From Caballeronia sp. SEWSISQ10-4 2 (GTDB lineage: Bacteria; Pseudomonadota; Gammaproteobacteria; Burkholderiales; Burkholderiaceae): a stretch of DNA of 64,000 nucleotides. Of the stretch, positions 23,081 through 31,561 are shown piece after piece (within the stretch, counting starts at the first letter, position 1; each line of letters opens with the position of its first letter). The DNA lies in NCBI RefSeq assembly GCF_030464885.1, contig NZ_JALPRJ010000050.1, positions 1 through 64,000 on the forward strand. Reading direction: 5' to 3'. Under the pieces are notes generated by a model that saw only the letters and a program-made list of their open reading frames with translations, did no database searches and was not told the origin of the DNA. The translations under genes and the position numbers were made by a program.

Positions 23081-24913
23081 ATGGAAAACCTGCTTCCGCA
23101 TTACGAACACGAACTCATGCGGTTGCGCCGCTCGGCGCGCGAATTCGCCGCTCGCAACCCTAAGATTGCCGCTCGTCTTGCTCTATCTGGCGAGCACTCG
23201 GAGGACCCGCACATCGAGCGGATGCTGCAATCATTCGCCCTGTTGGGAGCGCGCATCGATACCCGGCTCGATGATGACCACCCGGAGTTCAGCGAGGCGC
23301 TGCTTGAGATTCTGTACCCGCGCTATCTCCGAGCACTTCCGTCTTGCTCGATTGCCCAGTTCGACGCGAGCAATCTGTTTGCGCAACTGACCGAACCGGT
23401 CATCGTGAGTCGCGGCACGGAACTGGAGACGCGAACAGGCAAGTGCCGCTTTCGCACGGTCTTCGACGTCAAACTGGCGCCGTTGAAGATCCGCTCGGCG
23501 AAGTATTCGTCAACCATCTCTGCGCCCTCCATGGCGCGACTGCCCTCCGATGCGACGGGGCTGATATCGATCACGTTCGGGTCGGCGGCGGAATCCGGCA
23601 CGCTTGAAGCACAAACAGCCGGTACGACGCGACTCCACCTCCATGGGCAGTTCCCGTTGGTTGGAACGCTGACTGACGCTTTGCTGATGCACGCGGCCGC
23701 GGCCTTTGTTGAAGCCGATAGTCGAGGCACCTGGAAAGCGCTGTCTGGCATTCCGGTACATGAGGCAGGCTTTGCAGATCGCGAGGCACTTATTGGCGAT
23801 GCTGACGGATCGCCTCCCGGATTTCGGTTGCTGCTCGACTATTTCGCTTTTCCGAACAAATTCAATTTCGTGGACGTCGACCTTGCCGCGCTCGCGCGAG
23901 CAGCCGGCCTTTCCCGGGAACTTACACTTCATCTGGTCGTTCGTAATATCCCGGCGGACTCGGAGGCCGCACGCGCGCTGGAAAAGCTGACGACATCGAC
24001 CTTGAAACTATTCTGCACACCGGTCATCAATCTCTTTGAACGCGAAGCAGTGCCGATCGAGTTGAGCGACGCCACGGCAGCATATCCGGTGATACCGCAA
24101 TCGTTGCAAGCATCGACCGCAGAAGTCTATTCGATCGATCGCGTGTACGTAACGGAGCAGGGTGCTTCGGGCACGACAGAGACCGACATGCCGCCCTACC
24201 ACGCGCTGCGCCACGGTACATCGCATCGGAATTCCGACCCGTACTGGCTGGCAAGTAGGAGTGGTCCGTTCACGACGGACCGGTCAGCGAGTGAAACCCT
24301 GCTGTCGCTGGTCGGCATCGACGGCAGGCCAACATTACCGGGCAGCCGGAAGATCGGCATCGACCTGACCTGCACAAACCGCGATATCCCTGCCACGCTG
24401 CCTTTTGGTTCGAACGACGGAGATCTGTTGAACGAGAGTGCGGCGCTGTCCTGTCCGATCACAATGCTGACGCGTCCAACGAGACAGATGCGCCTGCCTC
24501 GTGAACGTGGTTCTCTGTGGCGGTTGATTTCGCGAATGACGCCGCATCCATTTGCCCTCGCCCCGTCGGGCCTTGCTGGGTTGAAACAAACGCTGCGTCA
24601 GCACGCTGGCGCGGGGTTCGCGACGGCGACACGGCATATTGACGGTATCGTGGGACTCGATCATCAGGTCGTGACGAGGTGGCTGCCGATCAAGCCATTT
24701 CCGACGTTCGTGCGCGGCATCGAGGTTCGCCTCACCGTCGACGAGTCGGCGTTCGCGGGAAGCAGCACGGCGCTCTTTGCTGGCGTAATGGACCGGCTGT
24801 TCGAGCCTTACGCCAATGTGAACAGTTTTGTTCAACTGGTCCTGTTCTCAGCCGGTAGCGGTGCAGAATTACGACGTTGCGCGCCCCGCCAGGGCTCAGC
24901 GGCGATCCTCTGA
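23081..24913 (+). CDS. tssF: Type VI baseplate protein TssF (orphan copy)
   Basis: A 610-residue TssF (ImpG/VasA) protein, a wedge subunit of the T6SS baseplate. Family marks are the opening ENLLPHYEHELMRLRRSARE, FAARNPKIAARLALSGEHSEDPHIERMLQSFALLGARI, then LDDDHPEFSEALLEILYPRYLRALPSCSIAQF. It also has ADSEAARALEKLTTSTLKLFCTPVINLFE and, near the end, YANVNSFVQLVLFSAGSGAE followed by the usual APRxG tail. Length and both ends look complete. In full clusters tssF lies between tssE and tssG. Here no tssE, tssG or other core gene is adjacent, so this is an orphan that either supplies a second baseplate version or is a relic. It begins 7 bases after the putative immunity gene. Confidence 0.9.
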   Translation: MENLLPHYEHELMRLRRSAREFAARNPKIAARLALSGEHSEDPHIERMLQSFALLGARIDTRLDDDHPEFSEALLEILYPRYLRALPSCSIAQFDASNLFAQLTEPVIVSRGTELETRTGKCRFRTVFDVKLAPLKIRSAKYSSTISAPSMARLPSDATGLISITFGSAAESGTLEAQTAGTTRLHLHGQFPLVGTLTDALLMHAAAAFVEADSRGTWKALSGIPVHEAGFADREALIGDADGSPPGFRLLLDYFAFPNKFNFVDVDLAALARAAGLSRELTLHLVVRNIPADSEAARALEKLTTSTLKLFCTPVINLFEREAVPIELSDATAAYPVIPQSLQASTAEVYSIDRVYVTEQGASGTTETDMPPYHALRHGTSHRNSDPYWLASRSGPFTTDRSASETLLSLVGIDGRPTLPGSRKIGIDLTCTNRDIPATLPFGSNDGDLLNESAALSCPITMLTRPTRQMRLPRERGSLWRLISRMTPHPFALAPSGLAGLKQTLRQHAGAGFATATRHIDGIVGLDHQVVTRWLPIKPFPTFVRGIEVRLTVDESAFAGSSTALFAGVMDRLFEPYANVNSFVQLVLFSAGSGAELRRCAPRQGSAAIL

Positions 24914-25014
24914 TCGAAGCGATCGCGAACTACCGGCGATCCGGATGCGTTGAAGTCGATGCGTTCAACGCTGAGCCATACGCCCACCGCTGGTTTGAAA
25001 AGAAGCTGCCATGA
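24877..25014 (+). other. Short coding-like frame overlapping the end of tssF
   Basis: In the frame two bases ahead of tssF an open run ends at TGA 25014, with protein-like content: RAPPGLSGDPLIEAIANYRR then SGCVEVDAFNAEPYAHRWFE. There is no start codon with a ribosome site. It may be the C-terminal piece of a lost gene that abutted tssF, but I cannot name the family. Confidence 0.25.
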
Positions 25015-25376
25015 TGTGACCAATTGTGTTTGCGTTTCATACCGTCAGAGATCGTCGCCTACGGTCGACCAGGGACGTTTGGCATCGGCCCGAGTTCGGC
25101 CAGAATGGGACAATGGCGAGGCACCGCCGAATGACCGTTCATCTGACGCACTGCAGACGTTCAGCGCAGTTATCCGCGGGCCATCTCCTGGTCGACGTTA
25201 CTCGACGAAGACTTTGACCTCGTCCGAACGCCTACGCTCACGGGGGCTAACAACATGGATGGGGATGGCGGGCGGCGTCCAGTAAGGCAGGAGTCGCTGA
25301 ACCTCGCCACTCCTCGGTTCGTGATCGAAAAAGCCACATCGGTGAATATGAATAGCGTCCGTGTCGAATCGATGCG
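24914..25376. other. Gene-poor boundary region right of the T6SS island
   Basis: This 463-base gap holds the unassigned frame that runs past tssF and the LysR C-terminal remnant on the minus strand. No intact gene or terminator is seen. It marks the right edge of the island. Confidence 0.45.
25170..25317 (-). pseudogene. LysR-type regulator, C-terminal fragment
   Basis: The minus strand reads EVQRLLPYWTPPAIPIHVVS followed by PRERRRSDEVKVFVE. This is the standard end of LysR regulators (a VLxxYxPPxxPIxxVYPxxRxxSxKVxxFVDF pattern). The frame meets TAA at 25200. If one A is skipped there it continues YVDQEMARG to a second stop at 25170, so a single-base frameshift is also present. Nothing of the DNA-binding domain remains upstream, where the NHL gene ends. 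Confidence 0.6.
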
Positions 25377-26210
25377 TCAAGCGAAGAAAGCGATCGCCTG
25401 GCCGTTTAACCTTGGCATATCGATAACGGGGCCCAGGCAACGTCCGTCGACGAAATCGAACGCAATGACGGCATCCCGAGCGACGCAAAACAAATATCCC
25501 TCAGGGCTGAAGCGCAGACCCCGAGGACGATGAAAGCTCATATTCCGATCCACCCGGAACACGCGGACAAGGCTACCGGTTGAACTGTCGTATTCGCGTA
25601 CGGTGCATACCGCGTCCGGCTTTCCGAAGGGGAACTCGCTGGACACAAGCACATTTCCGTTCGGCCCAATCGTGAGATCCAGTGGACTCACCGCGTCGTC
25701 CGTAATGAATCGGGAAGCATGCAGTCCGCCGTCCGGGTCAAACACGACGATGTTGTTCTCACCCTCACCGTCTGGACCGATGCCGGAAGCGAGGAAAAGC
25801 TTGCCATCCGTCCCGAAGGCGAATCCGCGAGGATACGGAATCGCACTGGCGGGCAGTACGGATTGCGCGGCACCCTCGAGATAGGGGGGAAACGCAGCAA
25901 TCGTCCGCGCGCTACGCAATCCAACGTAATAGCGCCCATCGGGCCCAAGGTTGCCGCCTCCGGCATTCAGACCCGGAACGGAACCCGTGTCACGTACCAC
26001 CCTCCCTTTGGTGTCGAGCGCAAGGATGCGGTCGTTTCCGCTATTGACATAAAGATGCTGCCGATCCGGACTGACGCTCATACCGCGAGGATCGACGATG
26101 CGAGGGTCGTCGCTGAACGAACCAATGAAAGTACCGTCGAGGCGGAATGACAGGAGCGCCCCGTATCCATCTCCGTTCGAACCAGAAGCGCTGGTAACCA
26201 GAATGCTCAT
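25377..26210 (-). CDS. NHL/SMP-30-like beta-propeller protein
   Basis: A 277-residue protein made of repeated beta-propeller blades. The blade motifs include DPRGMSVSPDRQHLYVNSGN, AGGGNLGPDGRYYVGLRSAR, YPRGFAFGTDGKLFLASGIG, SPLDLTIGPNGNVLVSSEFP and HRPRGLRFSPEGYLFCVARD. Such proteins are lactonases, binding proteins or scaffolds. The paired Glu/Asn metal ligands of gluconolactonases are not obvious, so enzymatic activity is uncertain. No signal peptide is visible. It stands alone between a LysR remnant and the OYE gene. Confidence 0.75.
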   Translation of the reverse strand: MSILVTSASGSNGDGYGALLSFRLDGTFIGSFSDDPRIVDPRGMSVSPDRQHLYVNSGNDRILALDTKGRVVRDTGSVPGLNAGGGNLGPDGRYYVGLRSARTIAAFPPYLEGAAQSVLPASAIPYPRGFAFGTDGKLFLASGIGPDGEGENNIVVFDPDGGLHASRFITDDAVSPLDLTIGPNGNVLVSSEFPFGKPDAVCTVREYDSSTGSLVRVFRVDRNMSFHRPRGLRFSPEGYLFCVARDAVIAFDFVDGRCLGPVIDMPRLNGQAIAFFA

Positions 26211-26380
26211 ATCGAGTCCTAAGAGATAGATTAGACCCTCTCACCCTGCCGTCCCGTAGTGGCCAACGCAACGACCGGCGCTACGTTAGCGCGGGTCGTT
26301 GCGTCGTTCAGGGCGTGCTGGTGTGAAGGGAGTCAAGTACCGGAATCCGCTCTTCCGGGTCCGGATGGTGGGGTGCAAAA

Positions 26381-27484
26381 TTACGCCGCTTGCGTTTCAG
26401 CATGGAACGGGTAGTCGGTGTAACCGCTTGCGTCGCCGCCATAAAAAGTACTACGGTCGTACCGGTTGAGCGGCAGATTCAACCGCAGGCGCTCGGGCAG
26501 ATCGGGGTTGGCGATGAAGTGGCGGCCAAACGCGACAATGTCCGCGTGACCCGCTTCGATGATCGCGTCCGCAGTCTCTTTCGTGAAGCCGCCTGCAGCG
26601 ATTAGCGTGCCGGTGAACTTCGGGCGCAGATGGCGCGACGCGACCGGATCGTGAACTTCGCCGATCGTTTCCGTGCCCTTGATGCGCGGCTCGACCACGT
26701 GGAGATAGCCGATGCCACGCGTGTCCAACTGCTCCGTCACGTAACCAAAGGTGGTTTCCGGATCGCTGTCGTGCATCGAGCCATAAGTGCCGCTCGGTGC
26801 AATGCGCACGCCAACCCGATCCGCTCCCCACACGGAAATCAGTGCGTCCGTTACTTCGAGGAAGAAACGGGCGCGATTTTCGATCGGTCCACCGTACTCG
26901 TCGGTGCGAGCATTCGAACCGTCCTGGAGAAACTGGTCCGGCAGGTAGCCGTTTGCGCCGTGCAGTTCCACACCGTCGAAGCCCGCGCGCAGTGCCCGCT
27001 CGGCACCCTTGCGGAAGTCCTCGACAATGGCGGGGATTTCGTGCAATTCAAGCGCGCGGGGCATCGTGAATTCGACTTCGCCGTTCACTGAATACGCATA
27101 GCCTTCGGCTTTCAGCGCAGACGGAGCGACGGGCGCCGCGCCGCCTGGCTGAAGATCGGGGTGAGACTGACGGCCGACATGCCACAACTGGAGGAAGATG
27201 CGAGCGCCTTTGGCGTGCACGGCATCCGTGATCCGGCGCCATCCTGCAATCTGATCGTCGGAGTAGATTCCCGGGGCCATTGCATAACCGTAGCCCTGTA
27301 CGGAAACGGGGGTTGCCTCCGTGACGATAAGGCCACCTTCGGTTGCGCGCTGCGTGTAGTACTCAACCATCAGATCACCCGGCAAGTCACCGGGCTCCGA
27401 ACGCATGCGTGTCAATGGCGCCATCGCGACGCGATGGGACAGGGTGTAGGGGCCGACTTTGACGGCTGAAAACAGCTTGCTCAT
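26381..27484 (-). CDS. Old Yellow Enzyme family alkene reductase (NemA-like)
   Basis: A 367-residue FMN-dependent ene-reductase that uses NAD(P)H to reduce activated C=C bonds, nitro compounds or nitrate esters. Family features are SHRVAMAPLTRMRSEPGDLP, LQLWHVGRQSHPDLQPGG, FDGVELHGANGYLPDQFLQD (substrate-binding His and Asn pair), SNARTDEYGGPIENRARFFL, GVRIAPSGTYGSMHDSDPET and the FMN-phosphate site DIVAFGRHFIANPDLPERL. Its length equals E. coli NemA. It is divergent from the LysR gene at 27916. A 39-bp motif about 170 bases upstream also occurs before the peroxiredoxin gene, so it may belong to an electrophile or oxidative-stress regulon. Confidence 0.92.
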   Translation of the reverse strand: MSKLFSAVKVGPYTLSHRVAMAPLTRMRSEPGDLPGDLMVEYYTQRATEGGLIVTEATPVSVQGYGYAMAPGIYSDDQIAGWRRITDAVHAKGARIFLQLWHVGRQSHPDLQPGGAAPVAPSALKAEGYAYSVNGEVEFTMPRALELHEIPAIVEDFRKGAERALRAGFDGVELHGANGYLPDQFLQDGSNARTDEYGGPIENRARFFLEVTDALISVWGADRVGVRIAPSGTYGSMHDSDPETTFGYVTEQLDTRGIGYLHVVEPRIKGTETIGEVHDPVASRHLRPKFTGTLIAAGGFTKETADAIIEAGHADIVAFGRHFIANPDLPERLRLNLPLNRYDRSTFYGGDASGYTDYPFHAETQAA

Positions 27485-27657
27485 GGAGTTACTCCTTGCA
27501 GATCAGTTAGTACTGCATAGCAGTACGAGCGCGGTAACACGTTCGATGGCTCTTATAACTGCGGGGAGAGCCACAACGGCGACTTGCTGTCAGACGAGCG
27601 CCTGGTAGCGGCTCGCCAAACACAGAGACATCGTCGTTGAATTGAACTGGCCAGGGT

Positions 27658-27696
27658 AGACAGCGTGACGGCATAACAGTCATTCCCTTGGGGCAT
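27658..27696. promoter_or_regulatory. 39-bp motif copy A, upstream of the OYE reductase and LysR gene
   Basis: This segment matches 31 of 39 bases of the one at 30348-30386, in the same orientation. The common core is GCATAAC-N-GTCATTCC, with GGGCAT at the right end. It lies in the 431-base divergent region between the reductase (start 27484) and the LysR gene (start 27916). No conserved ORF is otherwise visible in this gap. A LysR-type site with symmetric GAATG/CATTC-like arms is the simplest reading. Confidence 0.6.
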
Positions 27697-27915
27697 ATCG
27701 GGCGGACCTCATCCCGGTCGGTGAACCGCTTACGGCGCAACGGAAGACGCTGAGGACAAGAACGCGTTACCGTATGCCTGTGCGGACCAAGTGTTATGCC
27801 AGCGCTACGTAAAACAGCGCGGCGAGGTGGTGTATCTTCCGGCAAGCAGGTTTTGCCGGGCGTGTTTGACGGGGCGACGCTCGAACCCCAGACATCCGTT
27901 CCAGGAGGGACGACC

Positions 27916-28800
27916 GTGGACCGACTGACAGCGATGGAAACGTTTGTGTGTGTGGTGGAGTCCGGTTCTTTTTCGGCGGCAGCGCGGCTGCTGAACGTTG
28001 GGCAGCCCGCCGTTTCCAAGTCCATCGCGCAACTCGAAGAGCGGCTCGCGGTTCGACTGCTGCTGCGCTCGACGCGCGGGCTGACGCCGACTGAGGCCGG
28101 CCACGCATTTTACGAGCGCGCAAAGCGGGCGATTGAAGAGGCGGACGAGGCGGAGGTTGCGGCAAGAGGATCGGCTGGCGCCCTCTCGGGTCGTCTCAGG
28201 ATTTCAGCAGCGGTGACCTTTGCGCGGATTCACATCCTTCCGCGGCTCCAGACATTTCTTGATCAGCACCCTGAACTCAACATCGACATTGTGCTCGACG
28301 ATGAAAACATTGATCTGCTGGAACGCGGTATCGACGTAGCACTCAGGTTGGGGGTGCTTGGCGACTCGAACATGACTGCACGCAAGATCACTCACGGTCG
28401 GCGCTGCGTCGTCGGCACGCCAGCCTGGTTCGCAAAGGCCGGCGAACCTCGGGTACCTGCGGATCTGCTATCGCATCAGGCGATCGTGTATGAGCAGGGC
28501 GGCGGCGGAAGCGTGTGGTCGTTCAGGCAAGGCAATTCGGAAACGGCGATTGTCGTCGCCGGGCGCGTCCGCGTGAACGCGGCGGAAGGCGTACGCGCGG
28601 CCGTGCTCGCCGACATGGGCGTCGCGATCGCTTCGGAATGGATGTTCACGTCGGAACTCGCGAGCGGTGCAGTAAAACGCGTGCTGACCGACTGGGAATT
28701 GCCCGGTATCGACCTGTGGGCCGTTTTTCCCAGTGGGCGCATGGTCAGTGCAAAAGCACGCGCTTTCGTCGCCTGGATCGAGGAGATGTTCGGCCCTTAG
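27916..28800 (+). CDS. LysR-family transcriptional regulator
   Basis: A 294-residue regulator with an N-terminal winged helix (DRLTAMETFVCVVESGSFSA, AARLLNVGQPAVSKSIAQLE) and a periplasmic-binding-like effector domain from about residue 90 (LSGRLRISAAVTFARIHILP). It belongs to the branch that often controls adjacent reductase or dehydrogenase genes. GTG at 27916 is chosen because CCAGGAGGGA lies six bases upstream; the 40 extra codons of the longer frame are not LysR-like. It is divergent from the OYE reductase and its stop overlaps the convergent SDR stop. The shared 39-bp motif suggests it controls both the reductase and the peroxiredoxin-SDR pair. Confidence 0.9.
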   Translation: MDRLTAMETFVCVVESGSFSAAARLLNVGQPAVSKSIAQLEERLAVRLLLRSTRGLTPTEAGHAFYERAKRAIEEADEAEVAARGSAGALSGRLRISAAVTFARIHILPRLQTFLDQHPELNIDIVLDDENIDLLERGIDVALRLGVLGDSNMTARKITHGRRCVVGTPAWFAKAGEPRVPADLLSHQAIVYEQGGGGSVWSFRQGNSETAIVVAGRVRVNAAEGVRAAVLADMGVAIASEWMFTSELASGAVKRVLTDWELPGIDLWAVFPSGRMVSAKARAFVAWIEEMFGP

Positions 28801-29519
28801 ATTGAAGCCTTGCCGATCGAGGCGCCGCCATCGACAAACAACGTTTGACCCGTGATGAAAGCAGCATCGTCGGACAGCAGGAAAGCGATGGCTGCAGCAA
28901 TCTCGTCTGGCTTGCCGAAGCGTTTCATTGGAACGGAGGCGAGATAGCGCTGCTCCCCTTCGCTCCCTGGAGCGTTATTGGCTCGAAACAGTTCGGTTTC
29001 CGTGGGGCCGGGAGCCACGGAATTGACCGTGATGCCGGTGGTCGCCAACTCAAGCGCCCAGGAGCGTGAAAAACTCACCAGGGCGGACTTGGCGGCGGCA
29101 TAAGCCGTACGTTCCACAATGCCAAGGATAGTGAGGCTCGATATGTTGACGATTCGCCCCCAGCCTTGCGCGCTCATATTGGGCAGGAGTGCTTGCGCTG
29201 CCTGGATAGCCGGATGCAGATTGAGCGACATGACAGAGTCAAGCGCGTCCAGATCGACGGCGCCCAGCCTCTGCGGTTTGACCAGCCCAACGTTATTGAC
29301 CAGGCCGTCGAACTTGTAGTCCGCCACAAGCTTGTCGAGCGTGGCCTGCGTTTTCACGCGGTCGGACAGGTCGACAGAAACGAGCGTTCCTGGAAATCCA
29401 GGGTCGTCCCCGTGACGTGCCAGCCCCACTACGCGGTGCCCGTCTGCGTTCAGCCGCTGTGCGACAGCCCTGCCGATGCCTTTGCTGGCACCCGTTACGA
29501 GAAAAGTACGTGATTTCAT
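28797..29519 (-). CDS. Short-chain dehydrogenase/reductase (SDR)
   Basis: A 240-residue classical SDR with the cofactor loop TGASKGIGRAVAQRL near residue 8, NNVGLV, the catalytic Ser in IVNISSLT and the YAAAKSALVSFSRSWALELA (Tyr-x3-Lys) pair. The GPTETELF and DDAAFITGQTLFVDGGASIG endings are typical of 3-oxoacyl or sugar/alcohol dehydrogenases. The basic residues after the first strand favour NADP(H). The substrate is unknown. It lies 79 bases behind the peroxiredoxin on the same strand and may be cotranscribed with it. It converges with the LysR gene, the two stop codons overlapping. Confidence 0.9.
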   Translation of the reverse strand: MKSRTFLVTGASKGIGRAVAQRLNADGHRVVGLARHGDDPGFPGTLVSVDLSDRVKTQATLDKLVADYKFDGLVNNVGLVKPQRLGAVDLDALDSVMSLNLHPAIQAAQALLPNMSAQGWGRIVNISSLTILGIVERTAYAAAKSALVSFSRSWALELATTGITVNSVAPGPTETELFRANNAPGSEGEQRYLASVPMKRFGKPDEIAAAIAFLLSDDAAFITGQTLFVDGGASIGKASI

Positions 29520-29598
29520 ATTGCCTCGATGTTTATGTATCAGCTTGCCCGTCCAATCGTTCCCGACGGTTCATGGCCGGGAACGAAGCAGGACCGGA

Positions 29599-30273
29599 TC
29601 AAGACGCCGAAGCGACCTTCTTGCGGAGAACCGGCAACATGTCCTGCGGCTCAGGACGGTGCGTATAGTCCGGGTTGACTTCCGAGTACAGGATCGTTCC
29701 GTCTTGCCCGACCACGTAGCGCGCCGGCATCGGCAACGTCCAACTGTCGTCTCCGTTGAATGCCGGCAGATCGTTCTTGAGATTCTTGTACAGATCCACC
29801 AGATAGTCGGGCAATGCAAAGCGGATGCCGAATGCGGCCGCCACATCGTTGTGCGTGTCGCTTAGGATCGGAAAGCTCAGCTTGTTGGTACGGATCGATT
29901 TGCGGCTGTTCACGGCATTCTGCGGCGAGATCGCGATCAGACTCGCACCTTCGGCCTTGAACGACGGCAGCGCCTCTTCAAGGGCCGTCAGTTCAAGATT
30001 GCAATACGGGCACCATGCGCCACGGTAGAAGCTGATCACGAGCGGCCCCTGCTTCAGCAGGTCGACAGACGACACCGGTTTGCCATCCGGATCATTGAGG
30101 GTGAATTCCGGTGCTACGTCGCCTGCCTTGAGAGCGCGTGCGGCCTGGCCGGACGCCACGAGTTCGGCCGTCGCGCGTTCCATGATCGGATGGATTTCCG
30201 GCGGTGCAAAGAATGGGGCTTTGCCGCTTTTGAAATCGGTCTTGAATGCGTCGAGCTTGGCTTGAAGTGACAT
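29599..30273 (-). CDS. AhpC/TSA-family peroxiredoxin-like protein
   Basis: A 224-residue thioredoxin-fold peroxidase. The extended N-terminal helix (SLQAKLDAFKTDFKSGKAPF, FFAPPEIHPIMERATAELVA) precedes the redoxin core. The active site SFYRGAWCPYCNLELTALEE has Cys88 and Cys91, where peroxidatic Cys88 would reduce hydroperoxides. Family members are often annotated as peroxiredoxin-like or alkyl hydroperoxide reductases. ATG at 30273 has GGAAAGGGA upstream; the frame to 30336 is longer without support. It sits at the head of a probable peroxiredoxin-SDR unit, with the shared 39-bp motif about 75 bases before the start. Confidence 0.87.
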   Translation of the reverse strand: MSLQAKLDAFKTDFKSGKAPFFAPPEIHPIMERATAELVASGQAARALKAGDVAPEFTLNDPDGKPVSSVDLLKQGPLVISFYRGAWCPYCNLELTALEEALPSFKAEGASLIAISPQNAVNSRKSIRTNKLSFPILSDTHNDVAAAFGIRFALPDYLVDLYKNLKNDLPAFNGDDSWTLPMPARYVVGQDGTILYSEVNPDYTHRPEPQDMLPVLRKKVASAS

Positions 30274-30347
30274 GACTATCCCTTTCCTGATGAGGTTTAA
30301 CGCACATTGCGTGGTAGGAATAGTCAGCCAATGCAAACCGGCGGAGA

Positions 30348-30386
30348 AGACAGCATGAATGCATAACTGTCATTCCTGCTGGGCAT
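30348..30386. promoter_or_regulatory. 39-bp motif copy B, upstream of the peroxiredoxin gene
   Basis: This is the second copy of the motif at 27658-27696. Its symmetric arms are GAATG (30357-30361) and CATTC (30371-30375), spaced by 9 bases, around CATAACTGT. It lies about 75 bases upstream of the peroxiredoxin start, in the same orientation relative to its gene as copy A is to the OYE reductase. Confidence 0.6.
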
Positions 30387-30712
30387 GGGGGATGACAAAG
30401 AGAACAGAGCGGCGCAGGCAAGTGGCCGAGCGGCGCTCGTCAACGCGCGTGACCTGGGCGACGTCCGGTCTGCGGGTATCAGCAGACATTGGACTTTGAG
30501 ACGCCATCGGCCGCTCGGGGTCGTCAAGCGCCTCTCACCCTCTCTCAACAAAGCCTCATCGGCACGTTGCCGGGAGCCAACTGCGCCGCGCGGCAGTCCT
30601 TCGATTTCCGCGCTTTCCCGGCAGTCCAGTCAATTCCGTGCTTTCGAGTCTAGCTAACTGCGCGCTAGTCCAATGAATTCCGTTTCCCGACACGATTTTG
30701 AAGCCTCGCCCT
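30387..30712. other. Intergenic region, nothing recognised
   Basis: About 325 bases separate the motif from the DUF2968 gene. Only the presumed promoter of the latter is expected here; no ORF, hairpin or repeat stands out. Confidence 0.35.
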
Positions 30713-31417
30713 ATGAAGTCCGTCTCCACCTCCACCCTTCTGAACGCGCTGTTCGTTTTTGTGATCACGCTTGGCTCATCCGTCGCGATGGCTTATCGGT
30801 CAGTCGGCACATTGCTTTCGGCAACCGGTCTCGCCGATCCCATCCGGCAACCGTCCACTAACGGCGCCATGGATGATTTTCAGAACGCCTCCGACACCGC
30901 TTCGAATGCTCAAACGCCGGGCAATGTGTCGGAGCTAAAGCAAATGGTCCAGGCCCGCAAGCTGACCGAACTGCGCGTCACGTACAACGGCAACTATGGC
31001 GCGGCGCTGTTTTTCTATCCGCAAGACATGGTGTATTACGTTGCGCTGTTCCAGGATAAGAATTTCTGGCGCGTGGTGAAATCGCGGGACAACGCACGCG
31101 CCGAAGCGGTGTGCGCGCAGTTCGCCCGGAAGAGCTACGCGCTCGCCGAGGATGAGATCCGCCATGCACAATTGCAGGCACAAAAGGCCTTGCTCGAACG
31201 CGTCATTGTGGTATCCAACGATCGTGCTCAGCGGCTAACCGCCGACCTTTCGATCGCCCGTGCACGGGAAAGTGAAGTGTCGCAACGTCAGCAGCAGATG
31301 CAGCTGGAATCGGCGGCGTTGCAGAACGACAAATCGATCGCCAAGCGCAAGTTGCTCATGCTGCAGCGGCAGGTTCAGCAACTTCAGGATCAAAGCGTAG
31401 CGGGACTCGTGCAGTAA
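30713..31417 (+). CDS. DUF2968 exported coiled-coil protein
   Basis: A 234-residue protein of the Burkholderia-type DUF2968 family. An N-terminal signal-like helix (STLLNALFVFVITLGSSVAMAY) is followed by an ordered domain with VSELKQMVQARKLTELRVTY, NGNYGAALFFYPQDMVYYVA and LFQDKNFWRVVKSRDNARAE. A long C-terminal coiled coil rich in Gln, Arg and Glu (RARESEVSQRQQQMQLESAA; LLMLQRQVQQLQDQS) completes it. It is probably periplasmic or surface-associated, with unknown function. ATG at 30713 is preferred over a TTG at 30698. A strong terminator follows at 31463. Confidence 0.78.
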   Translation: MKSVSTSTLLNALFVFVITLGSSVAMAYRSVGTLLSATGLADPIRQPSTNGAMDDFQNASDTASNAQTPGNVSELKQMVQARKLTELRVTYNGNYGAALFFYPQDMVYYVALFQDKNFWRVVKSRDNARAEAVCAQFARKSYALAEDEIRHAQLQAQKALLERVIVVSNDRAQRLTADLSIARARESEVSQRQQQMQLESAALQNDKSIAKRKLLMLQRQVQQLQDQSVAGLVQ

Positions 31418-31462
31418 CGCTTGGCGCTCGATCCGACGTTTGATCCGGAGCAACCACGTAGC

Positions 31463-31502
31463 AAAAAGGCTGTTTCCAACTTACGTTGGAAACAGCCTTT
31501 TT
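31463..31502 (+). terminator. Strong intrinsic terminator
   Basis: An 18-bp perfect stem (AAAAAGGCTGTTTCCAAC at 31463-31480 and its complement at 31485-31502) with a TTAC loop ends in a run of T. The A-run on the other side makes it bidirectional, serving both the DUF2968 gene and the convergent hydrolase gene at 31562. Confidence 0.92.
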
Positions 31503-31561
31503 GTTGTCGCTGAACCGAAGCTCGCGACGCAGTGTTCAAACGGCGTAGCGTAGCCGCAATG

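Noticed and set aside
14091..25317. A single LysR gene split by insertion of the T6SS island
   Set aside because: For a minus-strand gene the mid-part should lie at higher coordinates than the C-terminus, but the reverse is seen. A simple insertion does not explain the two fragments.
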